Translations under genes and position numbers: made by a program
The notes under the pieces: model-generated
Told to the model about the DNA's origin: nothing
The model's input: only the letters and a program-made list of their open reading frames with translations
The model's database searches: none
DNA from: Elusimicrobiota bacterium
GTDB lineage: Bacteria; Elusimicrobiota; Elusimicrobia; Elusimicrobiales; UBA9959
DNA: 37,661 nucleotides
Assembly: GCA_016207645.1 (NCBI GenBank)
Contig: JACQPH010000165.1
Location: 1 to 37,661 of the forward strand
Direction of reading: 5' to 3'
In this document: positions 15,812 to 23,466 of the stretch, piece after piece
How positions within the stretch are numbered: the stretch's first letter is position 1
Layout of the letters: the number at the start of each line of letters is the position of its first letter

Positions 15812-15972
15812 CTGCTCGCCTTTCTCTATGATGCCGTCGCCGTTCCCGGACGAATTACCGCTATTATAGGGGGAGACGGGGGAGACGGGACGCTGTTTAC
15901 TATATGATTATTCGTCCGGGGCAGGGGGTGGCGGCTTCATAAGGGTGAAAGAATTAAAAAACTACGGACAAT

Positions 15973-16006
15973 AACCCGACAAGGAACGACAGCTCCTTGT
16001 CGGGTT
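15973..16006 (+). promoter_or_regulatory. Perfect hairpin in the transposase leader
   Basis: AACCCGACAAGGA pairs over 13 bp with TCCTTGTCGGGTT around an 8-base loop. A second small hairpin (ATCCTA / TAGGAT, about 16015-16032) follows just before the ribosome-binding site. These may be regulatory or REP-like recognition structures for the transposase. Confidence 0.5.
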
Positions 16007-16043
16007 CGTCTGCTATCCTATTCTTGTAGGATAAGGAGGCTAT

Positions 16044-17021
16044 ATGCCAAGACAGGCGAGAATAGATATTCCCGGGCAGATGTATCACGTGATGTCGCGC
16101 GGTATAGAACGCCGCGCTATATTCCTGGACAATGAAGATTACACGGATTTCCGGGAGCGCATAGCCGTCTGGCTCAGAAAGACCGGAGGGAAGTGCCTGG
16201 CGTGGTGCCTGATGCCCAATCATTTTCACTTTCTCGTGCTGAGAGGCGCGCGCCCACTTTCCGAAATGATGCATCGCGCTATGACCGGTTACGCTATCAA
16301 CTTCAATTTAAGGCATCACCGCGCCGGGCACCTGTTTCAGAACAGGTATAAGGCGATCATCTGCGATCTGGAGGGATACCTTCTTGAGCTGGCGCCATAC
16401 ATTCACCTCAATCCGCTGCGTGCCCGCCTGGTGCGGGACCTCGCGGAGCTTGCAGACTATAGATGGTGCGGCCATTGCGCCGCGGTCGGCGGCGCTCCCG
16501 ACGGGATACTGGACAGGGACGCGCTTCTGGAGCATTTCGGCGACACCGGGCAGCCGGCCCTGGCAAAATACAAGGCGGTAATGGCGGAAAAAGCGGCGAC
16601 CATGGAAGGACCGGACCTTTCCGGTGGAGGGCTGGTGCGGAGTTTCGGCGGGACGAACGCCGTATTGAGAGCCTTCCGTGCCGGAGAAAAAGTGTTTTCC
16701 GACCAACGGATACTCGGTGAAAGCGATTTTGTGGAATCCGTCCTGCGGGCCGCGGGCGAGGCTATGGGAAAAGAGAAGAAGAGCCGCGAGGAGGTGCTGG
16801 TGGAGGTTGAAAATATTACCGGTATCCCCAGCCGGGATATATTACGCCGTACGCGTGAGCGCGGTCCCGCGCAGGCGCGCGCTGTTTACTGTTACTTCTG
16901 CAAGGAGGCCGGGGAAACAGCCGTCGCCCTGTCGCGTGAGCTGGGAATAGGTCAGAGCGCCGTTTCAAGGTTAGCCTCCAGAGGGCGCAACCTGGCTGAA
17001 AAGCTGCGAATAATCATATAG
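16044..17021 (+). CDS. REP-associated tyrosine transposase (RAYT, Y1_Tnp family)
   Basis: The protein has 325 residues. The HUH metal site is H60-F-H62 in MPNHFHFLVL, and the candidate nucleophilic Tyr lies in the GYLLELAPYIHLNPLRA helix (Y112 or Y119). The opening MPRQARIDIPGQMYHVMSRG is typical of the family. A C-terminal helix-turn-helix region (SRELGIGQSAVSRLASRG) probably binds DNA. RAYTs are single-strand nucleases thought to mobilise REP palindromes. AAGGAGG gives a strong ribosome-binding site at about 16034-16040. The stop and last codons are inside the right inverted repeat. Confidence 0.9.
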   Translation: MPRQARIDIPGQMYHVMSRGIERRAIFLDNEDYTDFRERIAVWLRKTGGKCLAWCLMPNHFHFLVLRGARPLSEMMHRAMTGYAINFNLRHHRAGHLFQNRYKAIICDLEGYLLELAPYIHLNPLRARLVRDLAELADYRWCGHCAAVGGAPDGILDRDALLEHFGDTGQPALAKYKAVMAEKAATMEGPDLSGGGLVRSFGGTNAVLRAFRAGEKVFSDQRILGESDFVESVLRAAGEAMGKEKKSREEVLVEVENITGIPSRDILRRTRERGPAQARAVYCYFCKEAGETAVALSRELGIGQSAVSRLASRGRNLAEKLRIII

Positions 17022-17048
17022 TAAACAGCGTCCCGTCCCGGCCAGAGC

Positions 17049-17963
17049 TCAAGGGGCGAACGGGATAACGAAACAACCCTCCGGGAGGCGCAGCTTTCGC
17101 GGACTTGTTATCATCCCCGACGGGGACAGCCGCAGGGCCTCCACGGCCGACAGCGCTTTCTCCGTTCCCGCGGCCAGCAGGGACCTCGGGGCGGCCAGTC
17201 CTTTATAAGCCACGCCGAACCCGCCGGCCGAGGGTCCGCACCGGCCGTTGAGCACGGCGAAGAGGAATTTATCCCGGAAGACCACCGGCTTCGACAGCAG
17301 CTCCCTGCGGCAGGCCGCCGTGCGGGGCATCAGGCGCTTCAGCACTTCGTATATCAGCCAGCCTTTCTTCAGGGTGGCGGCGCACATATACGAACAGGGA
17401 TGCCACGGCACGATGGATTCGCGGTCCAGGCCCCGGTTCAGGTCGGAGAACGCCAGGTACTCCCTGCGGGCCAGGGGGGTGTTCAGCCGCGAGTAGTAAT
17501 TGAAAACGTTGTTCATCCAGAACGGGAAAGTGGTCCCGGCGGGCGAAAGGCCGCGGATGTGGCGTATCAGGTCCCCGCCGCCGTTGCCGGTATGCCAGGC
17601 GATGTACGACCTGACGCAGCATTCCGGGTAATCGAGGGACATGCCCCACTCGAATGAAACGCCCCATTCGCCGGAGCGCACTTCCCTGTAGGCTTTTTCC
17701 GCCGCCGCCAGTTTTTTCGCGCTCGTGCCGATAAGCAGGTCCGTTACCGGGGCGGCGTCCGCGCTCCTGTTCCCGCCGAGGATGACTTTTTTGAATTTGA
17801 GGTCGGCGCACAGCGCGTCGAGCGCCGCCGCTTCCCGCCTGTCGCGGATGCTGGTGTAAACCACCTCTTTCACGCCCGCGGCCAGGCTGGCGAGGTCGTT
17901 GAACTGGAGCCCGGGGCAGCGGACCCTGTTAGCGTCGTCGGAGAGATATCTGGCTATCTTCAT
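17049..17963 (-). CDS. Cys-motif protein of the radical SAM cluster (DUF483-like)
   Basis: This 304-residue protein has a DYPECCVRSY motif near residue 112 and a WHPCSYMC motif near 190, a pattern I recall from DUF483-type proteins. Four paired Cys could bind metal or an Fe-S cluster. No membrane segment or signal is seen. It follows the radical SAM gene at 17983 by 19 bases on the same strand and is probably the last gene of the long minus-strand series. Function unknown. The family assignment rests on motif memory alone. Confidence 0.55.
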   Translation of the reverse strand: MKIARYLSDDANRVRCPGLQFNDLASLAAGVKEVVYTSIRDRREAAALDALCADLKFKKVILGGNRSADAAPVTDLLIGTSAKKLAAAEKAYREVRSGEWGVSFEWGMSLDYPECCVRSYIAWHTGNGGGDLIRHIRGLSPAGTTFPFWMNNVFNYYSRLNTPLARREYLAFSDLNRGLDRESIVPWHPCSYMCAATLKKGWLIYEVLKRLMPRTAACRRELLSKPVVFRDKFLFAVLNGRCGPSAGGFGVAYKGLAAPRSLLAAGTEKALSAVEALRLSPSGMITSPRKLRLPEGCFVIPFAP

Positions 17964-17982
17964 AACTTGCCCGGGCGACAGG

Positions 17983-19173
17983 TCAAAGCCATTTTTTTAT
18001 CTCCTCGTACGGCCTGGCCAGGGACCAGCGGTAGATGCCGCGCGCGAAGCCGCTTTTAACGAAGCCCTTGGCGATCAGGCTTTCGGCGGAGGTCATCACG
18101 GCGTTCCCGTCGGAGCAGTCCCGGCACAGCACGATATTCCTCGAAAGCGCCAGGACTTCCTTCGTGGAGGCCCCGCTCTTGATGCGGAGTATCTCCACCA
18201 GGCACTTCTCGTTGTCGGACAGGTAGACCCGCCCGGCAGCCTCCGCTTTTTTCCCGGTTCCCGCTTTCTTCACCGGCTCGAAGCCGGCCCAGCCGAAATT
18301 GGCTATGTACTGCTCGTCGGCGCCGCGGCATTTTTTATTAAGCGCGCAGGAGCGGCAGGGCGGGCCTTTCACCTTGGCCGCGTCGGCGTTCGCGTCCAGG
18401 TCGGTGCGCCCGCCCAGCGGGTCCGTCACCAGGGTATTGAAAAGGTCGAGGCCGATAGCCAGTTTTTCCCTGCCTTTAAGAAAGCAGGGCGGGGTGTTCA
18501 GGAAAAGTATCTCCCCCGGCAGGCCGGCGGCTTCCATGGTCTTAACCGCCTCTTCGAAATACGGCTCGCAGTCCGGGAGGCTTACGCCAAGCTTTTTCGC
18601 GTTCTCCGCCATGGCCCCGTTATAGACCGGGTAAATTGTCACGAAGTTGGTTATGCCCCGCCCGAGGTAGAACTTTATTATCTCCGGCAGCCGTCCGAAG
18701 TTGAGCCGGTTCACCAGGATATTGGTGCCGAGGCGTATCTTCAGCTTCCGCAGGTGCTCCAGCCCGGCCAGTGCTTTCTTTAAGGCGCCGGGTACGCCCA
18801 CCAGCGCGTCGTGCTCCGCCGCTTTATCGGTGGTGAAGGAGAACTTGCAGAAGGTGAGGCCGGCTTTCACCAGCGAGCGGCAGAAGGCCGGGTCGGCCAG
18901 CTTTATCCCGTTGGTCTGCACGCGGATGAAACGGAAACCCACCGACTTTCCGAGGGCTATGGTCTTGAGGATATCGGGGCGTATCAGCGGCTCCCCGCCG
19001 GTGAGGCCGAGGCGGCGGTAGCCGTCTTTGTAGGCGGAATAGATATTGCGCGCTATGGCTTCGAAAGGGGCGTTGAGCGACTTGTCGAAATCCCCCTGCG
19101 AACAGAAGCCGCAGCGGGCGTTGCAGTTATAGTTGAGGATCAGCTCGTAGCACTTGCCGGATTCTTGTTTCAT
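17983..19173 (-). CDS. Radical SAM protein B with extra C-terminal domain
   Basis: The protein has 396 residues from ATG 19173 (MKQESGKCYE). The frame extends further upstream, but that part is read through the palindromic element at 19177-19336 and is rejected. C17-x3-C21-x2-C24 (CNARCGFC) and LTGGEPLI mark the radical SAM core. TPPCFLKGR and CRSCALNKKCRG form the auxiliary signature shared with five relatives. Unlike those, it continues for about 80 residues with a winged-helix-like tail (SDNEKCLVEILRIKSGAS...) containing CRDC. That tail could be a peptide- or nucleic-acid-binding domain. Substrate unknown. Confidence 0.85.
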   Translation of the reverse strand: MKQESGKCYELILNYNCNARCGFCSQGDFDKSLNAPFEAIARNIYSAYKDGYRRLGLTGGEPLIRPDILKTIALGKSVGFRFIRVQTNGIKLADPAFCRSLVKAGLTFCKFSFTTDKAAEHDALVGVPGALKKALAGLEHLRKLKIRLGTNILVNRLNFGRLPEIIKFYLGRGITNFVTIYPVYNGAMAENAKKLGVSLPDCEPYFEEAVKTMEAAGLPGEILFLNTPPCFLKGREKLAIGLDLFNTLVTDPLGGRTDLDANADAAKVKGPPCRSCALNKKCRGADEQYIANFGWAGFEPVKKAGTGKKAEAAGRVYLSDNEKCLVEILRIKSGASTKEVLALSRNIVLCRDCSDGNAVMTSAESLIAKGFVKSGFARGIYRWSLARPYEEIKKWL

Positions 19174-19176
19174 TTT

Positions 19177-19336
19177 AGGGCTCGCGACAAAACAAGATGA
19201 CTGTTTGGAGGCCCAGATTTGAGCCGGATGCAAGGCGCGACGAACGAGCATACCGGTGGTATGTGAGTGAGGAGCAACGCGGCAGCCGGTTCAAAGATGG
19301 GCCTACAAATGGTCATATTATTTTGTCGCGAGCCCT
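19177..19336. repeat. 160-bp inverted-repeat element
   Basis: The 16-bp ends AGGGCTCGCGACAAAA (19177-19192) and its exact complement (19321-19336) enclose a further imperfect palindrome (ATGAC..TTTG.AGGCCCA..TTTGA.CCGG on both arms). It occupies the whole gap between two radical SAM genes and overlaps the end of radical SAM C. No ORF of its own. Confidence 0.85.
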
Positions 19337-20257
19337 TACCGGCTTCAGCTCGGCGTCGCCGTAATTCTTCAGGTATTCCGCCCAGAGGCCTTCGCAGGCG
19401 GAGTACAGGCGGCAGCCGCGGCAGCGGGCCGTCTTTTTCCGGGAGACGGCGGCGCGGGAGCCTATGGCGTCCCTGTTCACGAAATCGGGGGCCCAGTGCT
19501 CGGTCAGGAAGAGCTCTTTCTCGTTTATCTCGCTGATCTGGTCCAGGCAGTCCCCGAAATGGCAGAGCGGCACGTAGCGGGCCTTCCACTGGTCCAGGCC
19601 GGCGGCGCGGCCCAGCGCCAGCGCGCGGCGCATATACGGCGCCGCCTTCGAGATGCGCGGCACCAGGTTCCCGAAATCGTTCCTGGCCCCGCCGTAATTC
19701 GGGTCCACGAAGATGTACTCCACGTTTCGTATGCGGTTCTTTATATAGAACCCGGCCAGTTCCGGCAGGGCGGCCATGTTCTTCTTCACCACGGTGGTGT
19801 TGCCGCTGATCCGCTTGAAGCCCAGGGCGCGCAGGTTCTTCAGGCCTTTGTTGAGCTGGGCGAAGCTGCCGGGCGCGCGGGTGAGCGCGTCGTGGCTGCG
19901 GGCGTCGGGGCCGTGCACGGAGAAAATGAGGGCGTCTATGCCGGAGCGGACTATGGCCCGCGCGGCGGCGGGGTCGGCGAAGACGCGGCCGTTGGTGGCG
20001 CAGGTGACCTGGGGGATACCGAGCTTCTTGGCCGCGGCTACTATGCGGTTGAAGTCGGGCCTTATGGTGGCTTCGCCGCCTATTATCTCGAGGATATAGG
20101 CCCCGGAGTTCTTCGCGCGCAGCACCTCGCGCAGGAGCCCGGCCGTGCTCTTCTGGGGAAAAGCGCGCTTGTCGGCGTCTATGCAGAAGGCGCAGTTATT
20201 ATTGCAGGCGTACCCCGTAAAGAGCACGATCTTGAGTTTCTTTTCTTCCTTGTTCAT
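19313..20257 (-). CDS. Radical SAM protein C
   Basis: The protein has 314 residues. C18-x3-C22-x2-C25 (CNNNCAFC) is the SAM-cluster motif, and IIGGEATIRP replaces the usual GGEP with GGEA. VPLCHFGDC and CRGCRLYSACEG make up the shared auxiliary signature, and the protein has the family tail AELKPV. The last seven codons (RARDKII) and the TGA are provided by the inverted-repeat element at 19177-19336; the native end was probably close to KPVK as in the neighbour at 21407. It follows the A24-type peptidase gene by one base. Confidence 0.85.
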   Translation of the reverse strand: MNKEEKKLKIVLFTGYACNNNCAFCIDADKRAFPQKSTAGLLREVLRAKNSGAYILEIIGGEATIRPDFNRIVAAAKKLGIPQVTCATNGRVFADPAAARAIVRSGIDALIFSVHGPDARSHDALTRAPGSFAQLNKGLKNLRALGFKRISGNTTVVKKNMAALPELAGFYIKNRIRNVEYIFVDPNYGGARNDFGNLVPRISKAAPYMRRALALGRAAGLDQWKARYVPLCHFGDCLDQISEINEKELFLTEHWAPDFVNRDAIGSRAAVSRKKTARCRGCRLYSACEGLWAEYLKNYGDAELKPVRARDKII

Positions 20258-20258
20258 C

Positions 20259-21410
20259 CTATCTCATCAGCCCCACTATATTGCGGTCCAGGGCCAGCAG
20301 CAAAGCGGCGCCGGCGAAGATCCAGAGGGCGAAGGGGCGGCCGCGCACCACCTCCACCCTGGGGTCCTGCAGCCGCAGTTTTCCGAGCCACTCCCTGACG
20401 GCGGCCACCTGCTCTTCGGTCAGGCCGTCCTTGAAGCAGTCCTCGAACCGCTCCGTGTAATCCGGATTGGCCTTGATATCGCGGCAGGCCTTGGAGGAGA
20501 GCACCAGGCCGGGCTCCAGCTCCGCCGCGGTCAGGTACCGTATGTCCTTCCTTTCCATCAGGAATTCCAGCATGAACCTGCCGAAGAAAAGCAGGAGACC
20601 GAACTTGAACAGGTTGGCGACGGACGAGAGCAGCAGCAGCCAGAGCCGCTCCCGGAACAGGAAATAGCCCAGGAAGAAATAAAGCAGGTAGCAGGCGGCG
20701 CTGAGATAGAACCAGCGGCGGCTGCGGAAGAGGCCGCTCACTTTGTCCCAGAGTATGAAAAGGAAGAAGAAAAGCAGGTCCGCCCTGGAGAACAGGCGGC
20801 CGATCAGCCCCCGGGCCTCGAGCGCGAGCACCTGCTGGAGGAGGAACAGGAAGCCCAGGTTCAGCGCCGCGGCCGCTATGGCCGGCTTGTTCTTTTCTCC
20901 GGCCATGTCGGCCAGGCGCTTTTTTACGTCCCCCCAGATCCGGGAGAAGAAATCCGAAGGCGAAGCCGAGGCGAACCCCGAGGCGATATGGCTGCCCACG
21001 GCCCAGAAGGCGGCGGCCACGAAGATGTTTATCAGCAGGCTGAGGACCAGGAAGGAAGGGAAATTCTTCAGGTACGGATCGGCCAGCGGCAGGGCGGCGG
21101 AGACCAGGATGAAGAACTTCGCGTCCCCGGCCGGCCAGATCTCCGCGTACCAGAGTATGATGCCGGCCGCCGCCGACCAGAGGAAATGCTGGCAGAAGAA
21201 CAGGTAGAACTTCGCGTTGAGGAAACTGTCCACGCGGCCGGCGTAGCCCAGCCAGGTATAGAGGCCCAGCGCGGCCAGGGCGGCCGCCAGCAGCTTGAAA
21301 CCCGTCCTGATGCTGGCGTTGGAGATCTTGCGCGTGGCCAGGTCGCGGCTCACCACGGAGGCGGACCAGGCCGTGAAAGCGGCGAGGAAGAGCAGGGAAA
21401 CGTACTTCAT
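20259..21410 (-). CDS. Membrane protein, A24 prepilin-peptidase-like
   Basis: This 383-residue polytopic protein has about ten hydrophobic segments. The two catalytic Asp of the A24 (prepilin/preflagellin peptidase) family can be matched: D23 in SRDLATRKISN and D96 in WPAGDAKFF, corresponding to the D...(K/R)xIPN and GxGD motifs. It is longer than TadV/FlaK-type enzymes (about 150-250), with a large C-terminal half (RFMLEFLMERKD..., then a soluble helical segment and one last hydrophobic segment). It overlaps radical SAM D by ATGA and is followed by radical SAM C after one base. It may process or export a peptide product of the cluster. Confidence 0.7.
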   Translation of the reverse strand: MKYVSLLFLAAFTAWSASVVSRDLATRKISNASIRTGFKLLAAALAALGLYTWLGYAGRVDSFLNAKFYLFFCQHFLWSAAAGIILWYAEIWPAGDAKFFILVSAALPLADPYLKNFPSFLVLSLLINIFVAAAFWAVGSHIASGFASASPSDFFSRIWGDVKKRLADMAGEKNKPAIAAAALNLGFLFLLQQVLALEARGLIGRLFSRADLLFFFLFILWDKVSGLFRSRRWFYLSAACYLLYFFLGYFLFRERLWLLLLSSVANLFKFGLLLFFGRFMLEFLMERKDIRYLTAAELEPGLVLSSKACRDIKANPDYTERFEDCFKDGLTEEQVAAVREWLGKLRLQDPRVEVVRGRPFALWIFAGAALLLALDRNIVGLMR

Positions 21411-22303
21411 TTCTTCACCGGCTTAAGTTCGGAATCGCCGAACATCCTGTAGTACTCCAGCATCAGGCCCAGGCAGTTCTTCTTCAGGGCGCAGTGCCCG
21501 CATTTCCCGGGCGGGTAGATCCTGTCCTCCGGCGGCAGGGTGACCCAGCAGAGCGGCCGCAGCTCCTTCCGGACCAGGCAGAGCGGGAAATGGTAGAGGC
21601 GGAGACCGGCGAAGCGCCGTATGAGCGGCAGGCAGCTCCCGAGTTTGGCGGCGGAAGCCCGGAGCCTGAGCGCCAGCCCGCCGTGGTTGGCCAGCGACAT
21701 GCCCTCCAGCTCGTAATGTATGACCGTCACGCCGTAGGCGGAGGTGTCCGGGAAGGTCTTCAGCAGGAATTTGAGGGTTCTATCCAGCGCCGCCGCGTTC
21801 TTCCCGTGGAGTACGAGGCGGACCTCCACCCCGGGCGCGCCCGGGATGGAGAGCAGGTTCTTCAGCCCGGCCACGGTCTGCGCGAAACTGCCCTTCACCC
21901 CGGCGACGGCGTCGTGGAGCCGGGCCGAGGGTCCGTGCAGGGCGATGGCCACCGAGAACGGCGGGCGGGCCAGGGAGCTGAACTTCTCGGCGAAGCCGCG
22001 GGCCGCGAAGCGGCGGCCGTTGGAAAGCAGCGTGATGGGCAGGCCGGGCAGGCGCTTCCTGAAATAGGAGAGCAGCTTGAAGAACTCGGGGTGGATGGTG
22101 GGTTCGCCGCCGGTAAGGCTGACGAATTCCGCGCGCCCGGCGTTCTTGAGGTAGACCGGGCCCAGCCCCTTGAGGTAGCGCTCCAGTTTCCCTATCTGGC
22201 CCTTAAGCCCGTAATTGGCCCCGGGCTGCCGCGCGAAATCGGGCAGGTTGGTGCACATGACGCATTTATTATTGCACTTGTTCCAGAACGGTATGTCGGG
22301 CAT
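21407..22303 (-). CDS. Radical SAM protein D
   Basis: The protein has 298 residues from ATG 22303 (MPDIPFWNKC). A longer frame runs into the palindromic repeat at 22325-22553 and is rejected. C10-x3-C14-x2-C17 (CNNKCVMC) and LTGGEPTIHP define the core. FPLCLVRKE and CGHCALKKNCLG are the shared auxiliary signature, and the protein ends in the family tail SELKPVKK. It overlaps the next gene by ATGA. The gap upstream is filled by the composite palindromic repeat. Substrate unknown. Confidence 0.85.
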   Translation of the reverse strand: MPDIPFWNKCNNKCVMCTNLPDFARQPGANYGLKGQIGKLERYLKGLGPVYLKNAGRAEFVSLTGGEPTIHPEFFKLLSYFRKRLPGLPITLLSNGRRFAARGFAEKFSSLARPPFSVAIALHGPSARLHDAVAGVKGSFAQTVAGLKNLLSIPGAPGVEVRLVLHGKNAAALDRTLKFLLKTFPDTSAYGVTVIHYELEGMSLANHGGLALRLRASAAKLGSCLPLIRRFAGLRLYHFPLCLVRKELRPLCWVTLPPEDRIYPPGKCGHCALKKNCLGLMLEYYRMFGDSELKPVKK

Positions 22304-22324
22304 ATTAACGTTTAAGGGCAGCTG

Positions 22325-22553
22325 CTCAGCTACCGGAGGGGGCGACCGCGGCATGCCCCTGAGCACCCGTTGCGGAAAGGGGGCCCCTAAAAAGGTGCCA
22401 GCCTCCTTTTTGCCCTTTTTGTCAGCTGCCCTTATTGAGGGTGCACAGCAAAAAGGAGGCTGGCACCTTTTTAGGGGGGAAACCGACGCAAGGGTTTCCT
22501 CTGCCCGGGTGAGCAGGGGCATGCCGCGGCCGCCCCCAAACCCGCGCGGTTGC
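22325..22553 (+). repeat. Large palindromic repeat, copy 3, with nested palindrome
   Basis: Same family and orientation as 1-117 and 3573-3703. Both outer arms are present (CTACCGGAGGGGGCG... and ...GCCGCGGCCGCCCCC), as is the GGAAACCGACGCAAGGGTTTCC hairpin. Its centre is occupied by an unrelated 94-bp palindrome (22384-22477). Its right half is translated as the tail of radical SAM E on the other strand. Confidence 0.9.
22384..22477. repeat. REPIN-like 94-bp perfect palindrome nested in copy 3
   Basis: The 30-base arm at 22384-22413 is an exact inverted copy of 22448-22477, around a 34-base loop. The core reads AAAAAGGTGCCAGCCTCC. I recall similar GTGCCAGCCTCC palindromes from other bacterial genomes with RAYT genes, from memory only. 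The stop codon of radical SAM E lies in the right arm (22471-22473). Confidence 0.9.
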
Positions 22554-23466
22554 GTTCAAGGGCTGTATGTTTCCCTTTAACCGGCTTGAATTCATCCCAG
22601 CCGTAGAGGCCCGGATATTCCCGCCAGGGCCCCTCGCAGAGCCTGAACCAGCGGCAGGCGCGGCATTCCTTCCGCTTGGCCTTCCCCTCGTCGCGGCGGT
22701 AATCGCCGTAGCTCTCGATGTAGAAATCGGCGTCGGAGACCGGGCCTTCCGGGATGACGCGCTCCGCCACGCAGTCCTCGTAGCCCTTCAGCAGGCAGTA
22801 CGGGACCGCCTCCGTATAGCAGGCCGTCCCGCTTTCGCGGCCGACGTCCAGCGCCCGCTTCAGGTAGGGCAGCACCGCGCTTTTCCTGGGCGCCAGCGTT
22901 TTCCGGTTCTCCCAGGCCGAGCCCACCAGGTGTACGTAGGCGAACTGGAACTGGTTCACCCCGAGCTTGACGAACAGCCTGGCCAGTTCCGGCAGGTCCT
23001 TGTAATTCGCCGAGGTGATGACGGAATTGGTCAGCACGTACAGCCCCAGCTTTCTGCAGTTGAGTATGCCGCCCACCGCTTCCCTGAAGCTGCCGGGAGC
23101 GCGGGTCAGCTTTTCATGGAGCTCCGGCGTGGAACCGTGGAGCGAGGGGCCCATCTCGGTCACGCCGGCCTCTTTCAGTTCGAGGCAGTAATCGTAATAG
23201 GCGAAGCGGCGGCCGTTGGTCTGCACCTGCACGCTTTCGTAGCCCAGCGCCCTGGCCGCCCGCACCGCGGCTGTCAGGTCCGGATGCAGCGTGGGCTCGC
23301 CGCCCGTGAAGACCACCCCGGTGGCTCCCTCTTTCTTCGCCCGCGACAGGTCGGCTTTTATCCGCCGGAGGCTCTTCCGCCCCGTACGGGCGCGCTTCCC
23401 GCCCTGCGCGCAGAAGCCGCACATATTGTTGCAGTCGAAGCCGATCTTGATATCGATGCGTTTCAC
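22471..23466 (-). CDS. Radical SAM protein E
   Basis: The protein has 331 residues from GTG 23466, which overlaps the TGA of the preceding gene (GTGA). A longer upstream frame to 23814 is antisense noise over that gene. C12-x3-C16-x2-C19 (CNNMCGFC) and FTGGEPTLHP mark the core. VPYCLLKGY and CRACRWFRLCEG form the shared auxiliary signature. After the family tail (DEFKPVKG) about 33 further residues are read from the palindromic repeat, and the TAA stop comes from the nested palindrome. The native stop was probably lost to the insertion. Confidence 0.85.
   Translation of the reverse strand: MKRIDIKIGFDCNNMCGFCAQGGKRARTGRKSLRRIKADLSRAKKEGATGVVFTGGEPTLHPDLTAAVRAARALGYESVQVQTNGRRFAYYDYCLELKEAGVTEMGPSLHGSTPELHEKLTRAPGSFREAVGGILNCRKLGLYVLTNSVITSANYKDLPELARLFVKLGVNQFQFAYVHLVGSAWENRKTLAPRKSAVLPYLKRALDVGRESGTACYTEAVPYCLLKGYEDCVAERVIPEGPVSDADFYIESYGDYRRDEGKAKRKECRACRWFRLCEGPWREYPGLYGWDEFKPVKGKHTALERNRAGLGAAAACPCSPGQRKPLRRFPP

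Larger units (their letters stand above)
15885..17036. mobile_element. RAYT element with 30-bp perfect inverted ends
   Basis: Bases 15885-15914 are an exact inverted copy of 17007-17036 (30 of 30). The outer end is ACGGGACGCTGTTTAC. The unit contains one transposase gene, and the right repeat overlaps its last five codons. A GGGGGAGAC doublet lies outside the left end. No target-site duplication is visible. Confidence 0.85.
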
